From NCBI GenBank assembly GCA_021234155.1, contig JAJEKV010000059.1:4639228-4703227 (forward strand): 64,000 nucleotides of DNA, written 5' to 3'. Both the position numbers and the translations under genes were made by a program. The notes beneath the pieces were generated by a model. It was not told where the DNA came from. It did no database searches and saw only the letters and a program-made list of their open reading frames with translations. Source of the DNA: Isoetes taiwanensis. Its lineage: Eukaryota; Streptophyta; Lycopodiopsida; Isoetales; Isoetaceae. The stretch's first letter is position 1; every line of letters starts with the position of its first letter. Below are positions 1 to 10,700 of the stretch, piece after piece.

Positions 1-44
1 AAAATTCTTGTTATATCACAAAGTGGCTTCCAACATGAATACAA

Positions 45-243
45 TCAACATAAGTTGCGTTTACAAGAACTTCCATAAGGATTTACAACATAAAATATCT
101 GTTTAATACACATCAAAGCCTTTAGACAGAGCAAAATCGGCCAGAATAAGTTGCATTTACAAGAACTTCCATCATAAGGATTTACAGTATAAACTATCTG
201 TTCGATACACATCAAAGCCTTTAGGCAGAGCAAAATCGGCCAG
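45..243. repeat. Tandem duplication of a ~97-bp unit
   Basis: Two adjacent copies of the same ~97-bp sequence (about 49-144 and 146-243) differ by a few substitutions and a 3-base insertion. Each ends in AAATCGGCCAGA. The apparent minus-strand reading frame across it only reflects this repetition. No gene is evident. Confidence 0.85.
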
Positions 244-316
244 AGCTGTAACCCCAGAGCTTCATTCTCGCATGCAAGCCCCATAGTAGCCACAACTCAC
301 AACAAAAGCACAATAA

Positions 317-512
317 AGAATGACAGACTTGCAAATCATCGCCAAAAGCTCCATAGACTCGCAGATCATCGCCAAAAGCTCTACAGACTCGCCAAAGCTC
401 CATAAACTCGCAAAAGCTCCATAAACTCACCTTAAACTCGCCAAAAACTCGCCAAAGCTCCATAAACTCGCCAAAAACTTTACAGACTCGCCAATAAGCT
501 CCATAAACAGGG
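317..512. repeat. Minisatellite of CTCGCCAAAGCTCCATAAA-type units
   Basis: Degenerate tandem copies of an 18-26-base unit with the core CTCGCCAAA(A)GCTCCATA(A/G)A run through this stretch. Unit length and sequence vary, so this is an old minisatellite. The opposite-strand frame it opens has no domain signature. Confidence 0.75.
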
Positions 513-3500
513 TAAATTTTAAGGACCCTAAATGTTTTCGTATCCAAATAAAGGTTGGCTAAAGCTATAAAAACAAGAGTCCGTACATTTTTTTTTTGGC
601 GAAATGTGATACAGTCAAGCCCTTTAGTTTTCTTCCCACTTGGCGAAATTATAAAGTTTGTATAATTTGAAAATTCTTATGTTGGCGATTTTGTCTTTGT
701 AGATTCCCTATTTTGTCTTTGTAGATTCCCAATTTTGTCTTTGTTTGAGAAATTACAAAATGCCTATTTGCAGTTAGTAGCTTACAATTATAGGTGTATA
801 CTATGGAATCAATAGGCTATTTAATATTGGATTTTGAGCTAGTAGAAGCGAAGAGATAGTCATTGATGCAAGCAAGTGGTTGTTAAAAGGGGAAACGTAA
901 AATGAAAAAACTAAATGTTTGAATGATGGTAAGGTCTAAGGTTCTCAGCATTTTTATGACGTACAATCTTTACGAAAAGGATATTGTTTTTCCTTCATCA
1001 TACAAGAGAATGGAATGGAATAGAATAGAATAACTTTTTCCGCCCACGAATATGCCATGGGACTCATACAATAGAATCAGTAACGACCATTACTACTAGT
1101 TTAAAGCGTAGGGAATTACTCGAGAGAAACCTCAAAAGAGCACCACTCTCAGAGCATCACACCCAACTACACACACCACACATGTGAACATTTCTAGACA
1201 TGCTCATCACATACGCCTTGCATCATCGAGCACACCACTTCTATTACAAATAAAACCCATTGAACCTTAGTTGACTAAGTATTCATGGCATCTTCGAATA
1301 TACTTTATAGTTACCCATTAGAAACTGACATTGTGGAGAACGTGCAGTTTCCATGCAGGATGCACAAATAATGTCTCTTGGAAGGCATGAAAGGCCAAGA
1401 CACGCCTTGAGGATATCCACAGCTAACAAATAGAATTTCAATAAGCTTCGTTGTACCCATTATTTATCACGACTTAAAAAAATAACCAAAAACGAAACAA
1501 TAAGATCGAATCTTTGATATTCAACATGGCCAGTTTCAACAGAAACGTGGAACCGTCCTAACAAAAAGCAAAGGGAAGAATATCTTTTTCAGAATGGGGG
1601 TAGATATATGTGAAGAATATGCGAAAAATCAGCCGCCAAAAACATATGCCGGCGGTGGTGTGTGCCGGTAAAATTTGGTGTTATATATGAAATGCAATGG
1701 TTATATATGAAAGGTCGAAATGCAAGGCCGAAATTCACTGTAGCAATGGGAAACGTCACCGTGTCCTCCTGCTTCAAATCTGATATGTTGATCGAATAAA
1801 GAATCTCGTAGGGTTTCCATCTAGGAATCGATTCGTCTGGGCAAGAACTGCATACGGATTCACTGCTGCATCAAAACTTGGCTTCTTCAGGATAAAATCT
1901 GTTCAGCAACAGCAAGCAAAGTTTTTATAAATAGTATGCATTATGACTGTTATTCATTCGACTGTATCAATACATATTCTAACTATGGTCTACAACCGAC
2001 CATAAATTTAATATAATGTTTTGGTGTATTAAATTTAATATAATGTTTTGGTGTATTGATTGGATCAAGCCCTAGATCGGAAAGTCCAAATTTTGAGTTC
2101 GAAGATTAACCATGTATCCAGTGTGTCGTGGACCACGTCCTACAAGTTTCGATGGCTTAGATTTACTTGAAAGAGGTTTGGACGGCCTAGATTTACTCCT
2201 TGTTACTCTTACTACCTTTCCACCTTTTAGGGTTGGGCGCACAAGGTCCGGCATCATCGAGGTTCAGAGGCAAGCTTTGTTTACTGCAAGAGTTCGGCCT
2301 GGAACCAATGCTCTTGGTGCCGCCATTTTGCACCCTGCCATCTGCATCTAACTCTGTTTCTATAAACTTCCAATTCCTAAAGTCCAATCCTGTTGCACCA
2401 TTGCTTTGTACGTGATGCCTGAGGTTGAGCGGACATAGCTCCAGCAGAAAATGAATAAACATAAGAACAGAGCATCTTCCATTCGTGAACCTTACCATTG
2501 GTAAAACTATGAACTCGCAGCATGTTCCGGCATTGGAATCTTAGCCTTAGCCTTCTGGAAGCCGCCAGAAACGACCTGTAAAAGAGGGTTGCATGTGTCA
2601 ATGGAGATGATATTTTGCAGCTTCTACAGGCAAGAGCCTGCAAGATCCATGCTAAATGGGTAAGTGATGATATTTTTCCTTCTTCTGTACAGGATTATAT
2701 TTTAGGATCTTATTTTTAGTCTGGAACCGCAGCTCCTACTCCACAACAGCACATTGTATTCATCTTTTGGGTGTTGCATTCTGCTTTGAAAACTCCTGTG
2801 AATCTTCTGGCTCTATGTGGAAGAAGAAATCAAAATGTGGAGAAGGAGGCCTAGAGAATGCAGCTACAGTGACCTCATTCTTCCTTCATTTGCTTTGTTG
2901 TGGTTGTGCAAGCAAGGGCTCCATTTGTTCTGCGAGCTAGATGTTCCGGTTTTCGTTCTTGAGCAAGTTAGGCAGATTTACACACATGTTTCTTCTTTCA
3001 TCGAGCAGGTAAATGAAAACATCACCATCAACATATGTGAAGGCCTGGCTTAATCTAAATCTGGCACGGAGTTGTGGTGACCTGCATTAATTGTTGAACA
3101 CTTGAAAAAGTGTTTGTTCAAGGATTCAAGTAACTCTGCACTATAATCGCATCTCCAGTATATAACTGCTCTTCTATCTATTCTTTAGTGAAGAAGTATG
3201 TTTTTTCTCTTATGTTGGCACTCTGATTTTCAATCCCAGTGGAGCTCCAATGTTGACTCGAATATATAATTCTGCTGCAACTGTTTAGAGCGAATCAGGA
3301 TATCGATCTGGTAAGAAGTTGATCTACTATTTGAAGCATTGATAGGCAGACTACAAATGATGCTAATAGGCTTTTTTCGCTATTTTTTTTTCATGATATT
3401 TATTTTCTAAGCCATGTTCTTCTTGCATGAACACTCTATAATTTATCATGATCTGCTCTGCAATTTGTTTTGATGTACCATGTGTTCTTATGTGTGCTCT

Positions 3501-4139
3501 TTGATACATCTCTCTTTATGTAAATTTGTGTGAATCCTTATTGAAGGTTTATCGCGACACTGTATCATCTAATGGTTTTGTTGCAATAAATGTATTCTTT
3601 TTTATTCATTCTTGTAAATTTAACTGAAGTTCTGCTCAGGGCTGTTCTATTCTTTTGTTTTTACCCTGCTCAGTTCTAGTCTTTCAGTACTGCATCATGA
3701 CTACCACAACATAACTATATTTTGTCTGACAACATTTTCAACAAATACAAGGAGAAGTTTATCTGCTTATCATTTGTAAATGTAACATGCTCAAAAAATT
3801 ATTACAGTAACACATACCTTATCAGTTAACAGGGATCGAAATGCAAAAAAAGAAAATACAATCATAGCACAAGACATATAGGAATGTTTAACAAGCTATG
3901 ACGACAATGGCTTTGCATGTCTATGAACAAGTCAGCAAGAAATTACAATGATGTTCCTGTATCTGCCATGTATTCTAAAATATAAGAATAGGATGGAATG
4001 CTTTACATTCTTAAATGTTCCAGCAGCAGGTTTACATAATCTGCATTTGTAACATGCTCAAAAGCCTATTACAGTTACACATACCTAATCAGTTACTTAG
4101 GTCTTGGATCCAGCTTTATTAGCTTGCTCAGCTAAACAG
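513..4139. other. Gene-poor sequence, no supported gene
   Basis: No conserved protein domain was recognised on either strand in this AT-rich stretch. Open frames are short (100 codons or fewer). One at 2817-3053 on the plus strand would encode 78 residues with no motif I know. A 27-bp direct repeat sits at about 2004-2057. The 2.5-3.6 kb part has the T-rich look of plant intron or UTR sequence, so a decayed gene cannot be excluded. Confidence 0.5.
2004..2057. repeat. Direct repeat, two 27-bp units
   Basis: The unit beginning AAATTTAATATAATG and ending GGTGTATT occurs twice head to tail without a spacer. Confidence 0.85.
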
Positions 4140-4675
4140 AAGACACTTCTTTTGTGGCAAGCAGAAGATACCATGGCCCGCAATGCTACCTGCGTACCCA
4201 CTTGCCCATGAAAAGGCGCAGACTCATTGCCTCCATTCGCACAGGGGCACATCATCTTCGAATTGAGACGGGCAGATGGATTGGTGAGCCACGCCAGGAC
4301 AGGCTCTGTCAATGCTGCCAAATGGGAGTCATTGAGGATGACTCTCATACCCTTCAAAGTTGCCCAGCATATGATCAAATTCAGACGCACTATGCTGAGT
4401 TGGTCAGGCCTGGCCAGGCGTTACATGTGACATTGAGCACAGCATCCGTACGGGTGCTGGGATCATACCTTTAGGAGGTTATGGACATGTGAGATCAGCT
4501 ATGTCCTCGGGCACACACTTGACATGTATATATACATTGATGTATACTTGTACAGTTTGACAGCATTCTTATTACTGCCACGGTTTTTCCCTCGAAAACC
4601 CTTCGGGGCGGGGGTTTTTAACCCGGACAGTAATAAGTTTGCTGCGCTTATTATGGGTCCCATAGGCCGATTGGC
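4140..4675 (+). mobile_element. LINE 3' fragment: zinc-binding tail plus 3' UTR
   Basis: A plus-strand frame (4154-4474) encodes about 106 residues of the zinc-binding region found after the reverse transcriptase of plant LINEs. RIETGRW is followed by LCQCC, then EDDSHTLQSCPAY, giving a Cys/Cys/His/Cys pattern. The reverse transcriptase itself is absent, so this is a strongly 5'-truncated insertion. The 3' part (about 4500-4675) contains a stem-capable AAAACCC...GGGGGTTTTT segment and ends in GGGTCCCATAGG. That tail matches the one at 18,290-18,423, so both come from one LINE family. It abuts the hAT-like pseudogene on the other strand and may have removed that gene's 3' end. Confidence 0.8.
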
Positions 4676-4916
4676 CTCAGTGGACGATAAAAAATCATTC
4701 TCATTCTCATTAAAACTTACTTGTTCCATGTGAAGCTTAACTTTGTCCATAAACACCTTCACATCAGCATTTTTGAAATCACATTTCCGATAATGACCAC
4801 CTCTGCCGCTATTTTGCCTTACATACATTCGGATAAACTTACCTTTCACATGGATGCAAAGTATGCCACTGGGATCGTATCGTAAAAAGCTCGAAGGTGT
4901 TCCAATTGCTGCCATT

Positions 4917-5624
4917 TTATTCCATAAGTAAGGACTGAAAACAAGTTTGTCTTGTTCTTATATTATCAGCATACATATGCTCAAGATCCGTCTGCATCAT
5001 TTTTCTAGCCAATGTATACTCCGGTATAAAGATATTCCTGTCCTGTGAAATCTTTATCAAATAATTCAACTTTGATAAGAGCGGCTGCATTGCAAACAAA
5101 GTGAGAATAGTTTCAAAGTTTGTCATCATTGTTAAAAGCTCATTTGCCTTTTCTGAAGTGCTACGATCTTCATCAAAACTCAGCTCGTCCACTAAACCAA
5201 CTAATGTCACAAACTCTTCACAAAGGCGTTTGACAAGTCCATTTAAAGAAATCCAGCGTGTACTAACATCCTTCAAAAGCTTTTTACCATCTGTCAATCC
5301 TTCGGTAAAAGCCCAAAATGCTGCACACCTTTGAGAACTCTTAGAAAAAAACTTATAAGATGTACGAACGAGAATTTCTACCTTACCAACATAAGGAGAA
5401 TCTGAAATTGTTTTGTAAGCCAGATTTGTCCGATGACTCATACAATGTATGATACTCATGTAAGGTGCAAGTTTACTTTGCAGCCTTGCACCCAGTCTAG
5501 TTCTAGTGCTTTGCATTACGGCAGCGCCATCAGCACCAAAACATATCAGTTTCTTGCTGCATTCCTTCTTGCTCAAACCAGCAACGTTAGATAAATTATC
5601 AACAAGCACATCATGCTGTAGCAC
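4917..5624 (-). pseudogene. hAT-like transposase remnant, catalytic core
   Basis: This 235-codon segment holds the best-preserved core. CFGADGAAVMQ contains the second catalytic Asp, and IHCMSHRTNLAYKTISD is the His-rich motif typical of ZNF862/KRAB-like hAT transposases. DVSTRWISLNGLVKRL matches the strand that usually reads DTRWLSL. It stops at 4917. Related-looking sequence continues in another frame (4700-4915), then runs into the antisense of the LINE tail. The C-terminal hAT dimerisation domain (about 80 residues) was not found. No terminal inverted repeats or 8-bp target duplication could be assigned. Confidence 0.8.
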
Positions 5625-6225
5625 TTAGACCAAGTTTTTGAATGCCTAGAAAGTAGGATTTACGCTCAAAATTCACTATAGCATATAGATGCATTGCAAC
5701 CCATGAAGTATTGTCAATTGCACTAACTTCGTCCATAGATAAGGATAGAAAATTAGCATTCTTTAGCACCAATCGGAGGTCTAACTTCAAAGCTTCATTC
5801 ATGGAACATGCAAAATCCCATCCAGATGACTCACTCCAATGATAAATGGGACATGACGGAACTTTCTGGGCAAGTAAAAAATCGTGCATTTTTGGATAGT
5901 CCCTCATTGGTTTCCCATTTTTCAGCAAATGAAATATGCATCGCATTTGGACACTCTTAGCTTCAAAGTTCAGCTTGTCTTGCCTAGAAAGTGACAAATG
6001 CAACGGAGTGATTTTTTTCTGCTTTTTCTCAACCAATAACAACTCCTTTGTATACTCATCTACATATTTTCTATGTTTGTTGTCTGGATCCCATTCAATA
6101 ACCTCTTGTTGCTTACCGTCTTCCCCTTGTGTAAGAGACCTCTTCTTACCATGGTGCTTCATGATAGTATCATATTTGCATTGCATAGTAATATCTTTTG
6201 AGCATGCCCATTGCACCTCACCCAC
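5611..6225 (-). pseudogene. hAT-like transposase remnant, middle part
   Basis: This continues the transposase on the minus strand in a shifted frame. It includes FLSLSMDEVSAIDNTSW, which fits the first catalytic-Asp region of hAT-superfamily transposases, followed by the expected hydrophobic strand (MHLYAIVNFERKSYFLGI). The frame ends at 5611 in a few unrelated residues, while the true continuation is out of frame from about 5624. hAT enzymes cut and paste DNA using an RNase-H-like fold. Here the frameshifts on both sides rule out an active product unless unseen introns repair them, and I see no good splice sites at the breaks. Confidence 0.7.
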
Positions 6226-6527
6226 TCTTGGCCATCAATAATTGATTGTTCAATGTAAGGGAATTCTGTGACCCATTCTTCTCTGAAACAATGGCCAATA
6301 ACCCATGAATTTTTTCTTTTCTTCCTCAAGCTCGCAGAAGTGAGAAGTAGTGCATCTTTTGAAGCAGCGTCATCTGAAGACGTAGAAGAAACAAATGGCG
6401 CACTATTTGAAGTGACATGATTTGAAGGCTCCAAGCAATCATTACCAAGGTTTGCATCTGATGCACAACTAGGACGTACATCCTTAGGTGCAATTGCAAA
6501 ATCACTAATCCTCCTCTGCCTTGACAT
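6159..6527 (-). pseudogene. hAT-like transposase remnant, N-terminal part
   Basis: The first segment of a minus-strand transposase-like gene starts at the ATG at 6527. It has a Ser/Asp-rich start and a basic patch (LRKKRKNSW), then a stretch (HCFREEWVTEFPYIE) that resembles the region before the zinc finger in plant hAT/ZNF862-like (TTF-type) proteins. The frame is lost near 6230. The matching continuation (CSKDITMQCKYDTIMKHHG), which looks like a BED/TTF zinc-finger end, is read in a different frame in the next segment. I therefore treat this as one broken gene with the two segments that follow. Confidence 0.65.
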
Positions 6528-7741
6528 TCTTTGCTGTAAAAAATAGGATGCCAGTCACTCTATTATACAAAGAATGCCACAATAAATTATAAAGACACAA
6601 TGATTTAACTATTTCAAAGGATCTGAAAATAGATAATTATATCATTGGATCGGAAACTTCATTGTTTCTAGACTAAGACTTAAATAAGCTTGTTGTTCTG
6701 GAGCCCAAATTTGCATAGAACTTGAAGCTTGTGTCTCCAGGAGTTTGACCAATTGAAGTTGTTTGTGAATGAAAAACCTGATGAATAATCTGTCAATTAG
6801 TGGTGTTTGTGGCTGATTACCTGATGCTAAATAGATTGCAAAATCAAAATACGAAGTTACCTGCTGCTAATTTTGCATTGAATCAAATGCTTGCAAATGA
6901 GAATCAGGTGACCAGTGACGAGATTTAGATAGCCAAAGGCGATTCCTAAATGAAAGATGTATCTGAGTAGATTAGACATGGCTATTTGAATTGATCTGGG
7001 CGCGCCTAATCAACTTCAGGGAAGGCGATTCAGCACGCCAATGCCGCAGTCAATCTCGGCTAAACCCTAAACGTCCAAAATTTTTGCCCTTTTGGAATGG
7101 CTTTTTTTTTTTTTTTTTTTTTTTTTTAAGAAATGACCCTTATAAACTTTAGCCACAAAATTTTAGTAAAGGTCTAAAAAATCGCCATTTGGCAAGTTTT
7201 AGCCTCTCTTTATTACCCTGCTCCATAAACATCAAGAAACTCTAATAAATCACAAAAACCCTCAAAACCACCAAGGTTTTTTGGGCAACCTAAAGAACTC
7301 TGTGAGAAATATCAGAACATGCACATCCCAGAGTTTTCGAGAGTAGTGACATCCAGTCTTTTCCTGAGAATAGACTTTAGGTACATCCCTCATGGCTGTA
7401 TCCTGAATAAGTCTTTGAGGTTACCAGCATTATAAGAGTTCAGCTGTCGGAGGATGCAACCCGCGATGCTGAGTCCGGACTGAAATGTTGATGCAGCACT
7501 GAGTCAGCTAGTTCTCAGCGCGCTGAAGGATGTGAACCGCCCATAAGGGATTTTAAAGATGACCTTGGAGATCCTGGAATTTAGAAATATCCGGACATTT
7601 AGGGGGGCTAATTTCTAACCATCGGGCCAGAATCTCGAATTCATGACACGTGGTTTCGTCTTTTCTGGCGCCTTTAAAATACGTGGCTTGTGTTTTAGAG
7701 CTTTTGAAAAACCAGGCCGTGCTTGCCACCGTAGTAGCGCA
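6528..7741. other. Intergenic region upstream of SPP
   Basis: No domain-bearing frame was seen. A 26-base T run occupies 7102-7127; on the minus strand it could be the poly(A) tail of a retroposed sequence. The segment from about 7200 should contain the promoter and 5' UTR of the SPP gene, but no TATA box or initiator could be assigned with confidence. Confidence 0.5.
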
Positions 7742-10700
7742 ATGAGGAGCCTCGATGTTCCTGCGCGCCTGATGCTTGTCTCGGATTTGGATAACACAAT
7801 GGTAATAATTTCCATGTCTGTTCTTGCAATCCGATCTGTAAAAATGAGTCTGATCAGAACCCATTTTTTCTTCCCTTCTTGGTTTTGGTATCTTTCCTTT
7901 GCTATATTCATTACAGGTGGATCACAAAGATCCCAAAAACGTATCTTTACTGCGTTTTGGAGCATTGTGGGCTGCTGAATATTGCTTCGATTCCCTACTG
8001 GTTTTTTCCACAGGAAGATCTCCTGCATTGTACAAGGAATTGCGAAGGCAGAAACCTTTGTTGACACCTGATATAACCATTCTGTCTGTGGGAACAGAAA
8101 TAATGTATGGGGATACTATGGTCCCTGATGATGGATGGGAAAAAGTGCTGAGCATTGGTTGGGATCGAGGAAAGATTGTTAAAGAGGCTTCAACGTTTCC
8201 ACAATTAGTTTTTCAGGTATGCTGATTATTCCAGGTGTCATTTATCAGCCTTCCTAAAAAACAAGTAGATGCTCCAGCACATCATGAACTAAGGGCTAGT
8301 GATTTTTGCAGCAATATGGTCTTGATCAAATATGGTTCCTTACAATTAATGCTTGTCCTCAGGTAGATAGCGAGCAAAGACCACATAAAGTTAGTTTCAA
8401 CATTGACAAGGTCCAAGCACCAAAAATTATTGATGAACTTTCGAGGCGATTGAGGGATTGTGGAGTAAGTCGATTCGCATTAATGACAATATGGAGCCAC
8501 ATTTATCTTATGTTTAACCTTTTGGACTTGCAGCTTAAGGTGAAACTAATCTATAGTGGAGGAATAGACCTCGACATTTTACCTGAAGGAGCTGGGAAAG
8601 GGCAAGCGCTGGCATACTTACTTCAAAAGTTTAAATCTGAAGGAAAGGCCCCGGAAAAAGTGCTTGTGTGTGGAGATTCCGGCAATGATGCAGAGCTTTT
8701 CAGTGTTGCTGATGTATATGGTGTTCTTGTAAGTTGATGTTCTCTCAGACACTTTTTGTCCTCATACTGCATCCCAAAGGGCACGTTTTAGTATGATATA
8801 GTATCAGCCTCTATGCTTGAGTTGATGGCAAGATCTAACACGTGTGGTACATACATGAAGCCTCATAATATAATATAGACTCTCTCCTTCAGTTCTAGCA
8901 CGTTAATGAATGGAAATTAATTGGTAATGAGGTTTTCTTGTTGCCCAAACATCTTCCACAATTTGTGTGTAAGGATGTCTGCCATCGTTAACAAGCCTAA
9001 CAAATTTTAGAAGTAAGCTAAGGCAATTGCTACAGCCAATTCAATTAAGAAGAGGTGTAGCTAATAGGTAGGACCAGCTTTAGTATAGTTTATGTGGTAA
9101 ATCTGTTGTGCAGTTATATGATATCAGGTGTATCGTGAGTCAATATGTAGAAGTTGAATCTAAGGCTGTGCAATGTGCACTCTTATTATAATAATAATAA
9201 TAATATATTAACGTCCTCTGAAGCCCGAGGGCTATGGGACAAGGAAAATACATATCTAGTACACTCAATGAAGTAGTGGAGTCTCTAATCATGTAGAGAT
9301 ATATCTCTAGCCATGTTCAACATTATTCAAAAGCTCTCTAAGAAAGTTTCCCAAGTGAGGGAGTGAGGGAGTGTGTTGAAACAACTCATTCATGGGTAGC
9401 TTCCAGTCAATCATAGAATATTTGGCGCGAAGTGTGTCATGTCTATGACAGTAATATATAGCATGTTTCTCCGTTTCTATGTCCTCCTGACAAGCACAAA
9501 TCCTCTGACTCTCCTCAAGTTTCAACCATCTCCCTTTTTCAATCATTAAGCAATGAGAACCCATGCGAGTGCGTGCAATCGCTCTGATTTGCCCTGGAAA
9601 CATGCCGTGAAGGCACAAATACGGCTGTATGGCATGGCTATGCTCTGGATTAAAATCTCTAATATAGTATTGGAGCTTCTTTTTAGGAGGCGCCTCACAG
9701 TATGCAAGAAAGGCTTGGGCCTTAAATTTGCTTGTAAAGGGTATCATATCTAGTCCCCACCGGGAGAACCAGCCATGTACATCCTTGAACCAACAATTAT
9801 GCCCATCCGCTTTGAGTGTCTCAGAGGCTTTAAGAGCAAGTCGAATTAAGGAGTCGTCCCTTGCATGCTGTTTCTGATCAAGATATCTAAGAGTATTGCA
9901 CATGGAATGTACTTCTAAAGGATATGATCCACAATCGTAAAGCAGCAATTCATAAGGAACAGCCCTTTTCACTTTAAGCGCCATATGCAACCAGGTCTTC
10001 TGAATTGCTTCAATTTCTTGCCACTTAGAGCGGCAAAGTGATGGGCCCCAGATTTCACTGGCATACAGGATTACTGGCATGACTAATGTTTCAAAAAGTC
10101 TCTTCCGAAGCGGCCAGTAAGTGATGTGAGAGTGACGGCACATGTTTGCCATAGCGTAAAATGCTTTCAAAGCTGCAGCAATTCTGAGATCAACACCCTT
10201 TGTCCAGGGTCTACGTCCTGTAAATATTTCATGGCCTAAATATTTATAGGATTGGGCATGTTCTATTGTGTTCCCCTGGTACATTAGAGTAGCATTCTGA
10301 ATCCCAAAACCTAGAATCTTAGTCTTACTCAAATTGACTGTCAGACCAAATTGTGAGCAGAATTCGCTTAACACCTCTAGCTGCTTTTGTAAATCTTCTA
10401 CTTTGTGGGAGCAAAGGAGTAAATCATCAGCAAATAAAAGGAGAATTACCAATTCATGGAACAAGCGAGGAAAACAGCAGCCAGCTTGTTTGAGAAACTC
10501 TTCCAATTGATCTATATAGAGCCCGAATAAAGTTGGAGAAAGCGTACACCCTTGTTTAACACCCACATCACTAATGATCAGATCAGTCATACCAGACGGA
10601 GTGATTACCTTGCCACGGACTGATTCATATAACCTGCCAATAGCAAGGACCCATTCACTTGGTACACCAAGCTGGATTAGCCGATTTAACAATTTCTGTC

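Noticed and set aside
2520-2680. PPR-like LLQARACKIHAKW reading on the plus strand
   Set aside because: A single short resemblance to a PPR motif, with no second repeat and stops nearby.
7643-7741. Longer SPP N-terminus (Met at 7643)
   Set aside because: The residues before 7742 do not look like an SPP N-terminus, and the known SPP start aligns with 7742.
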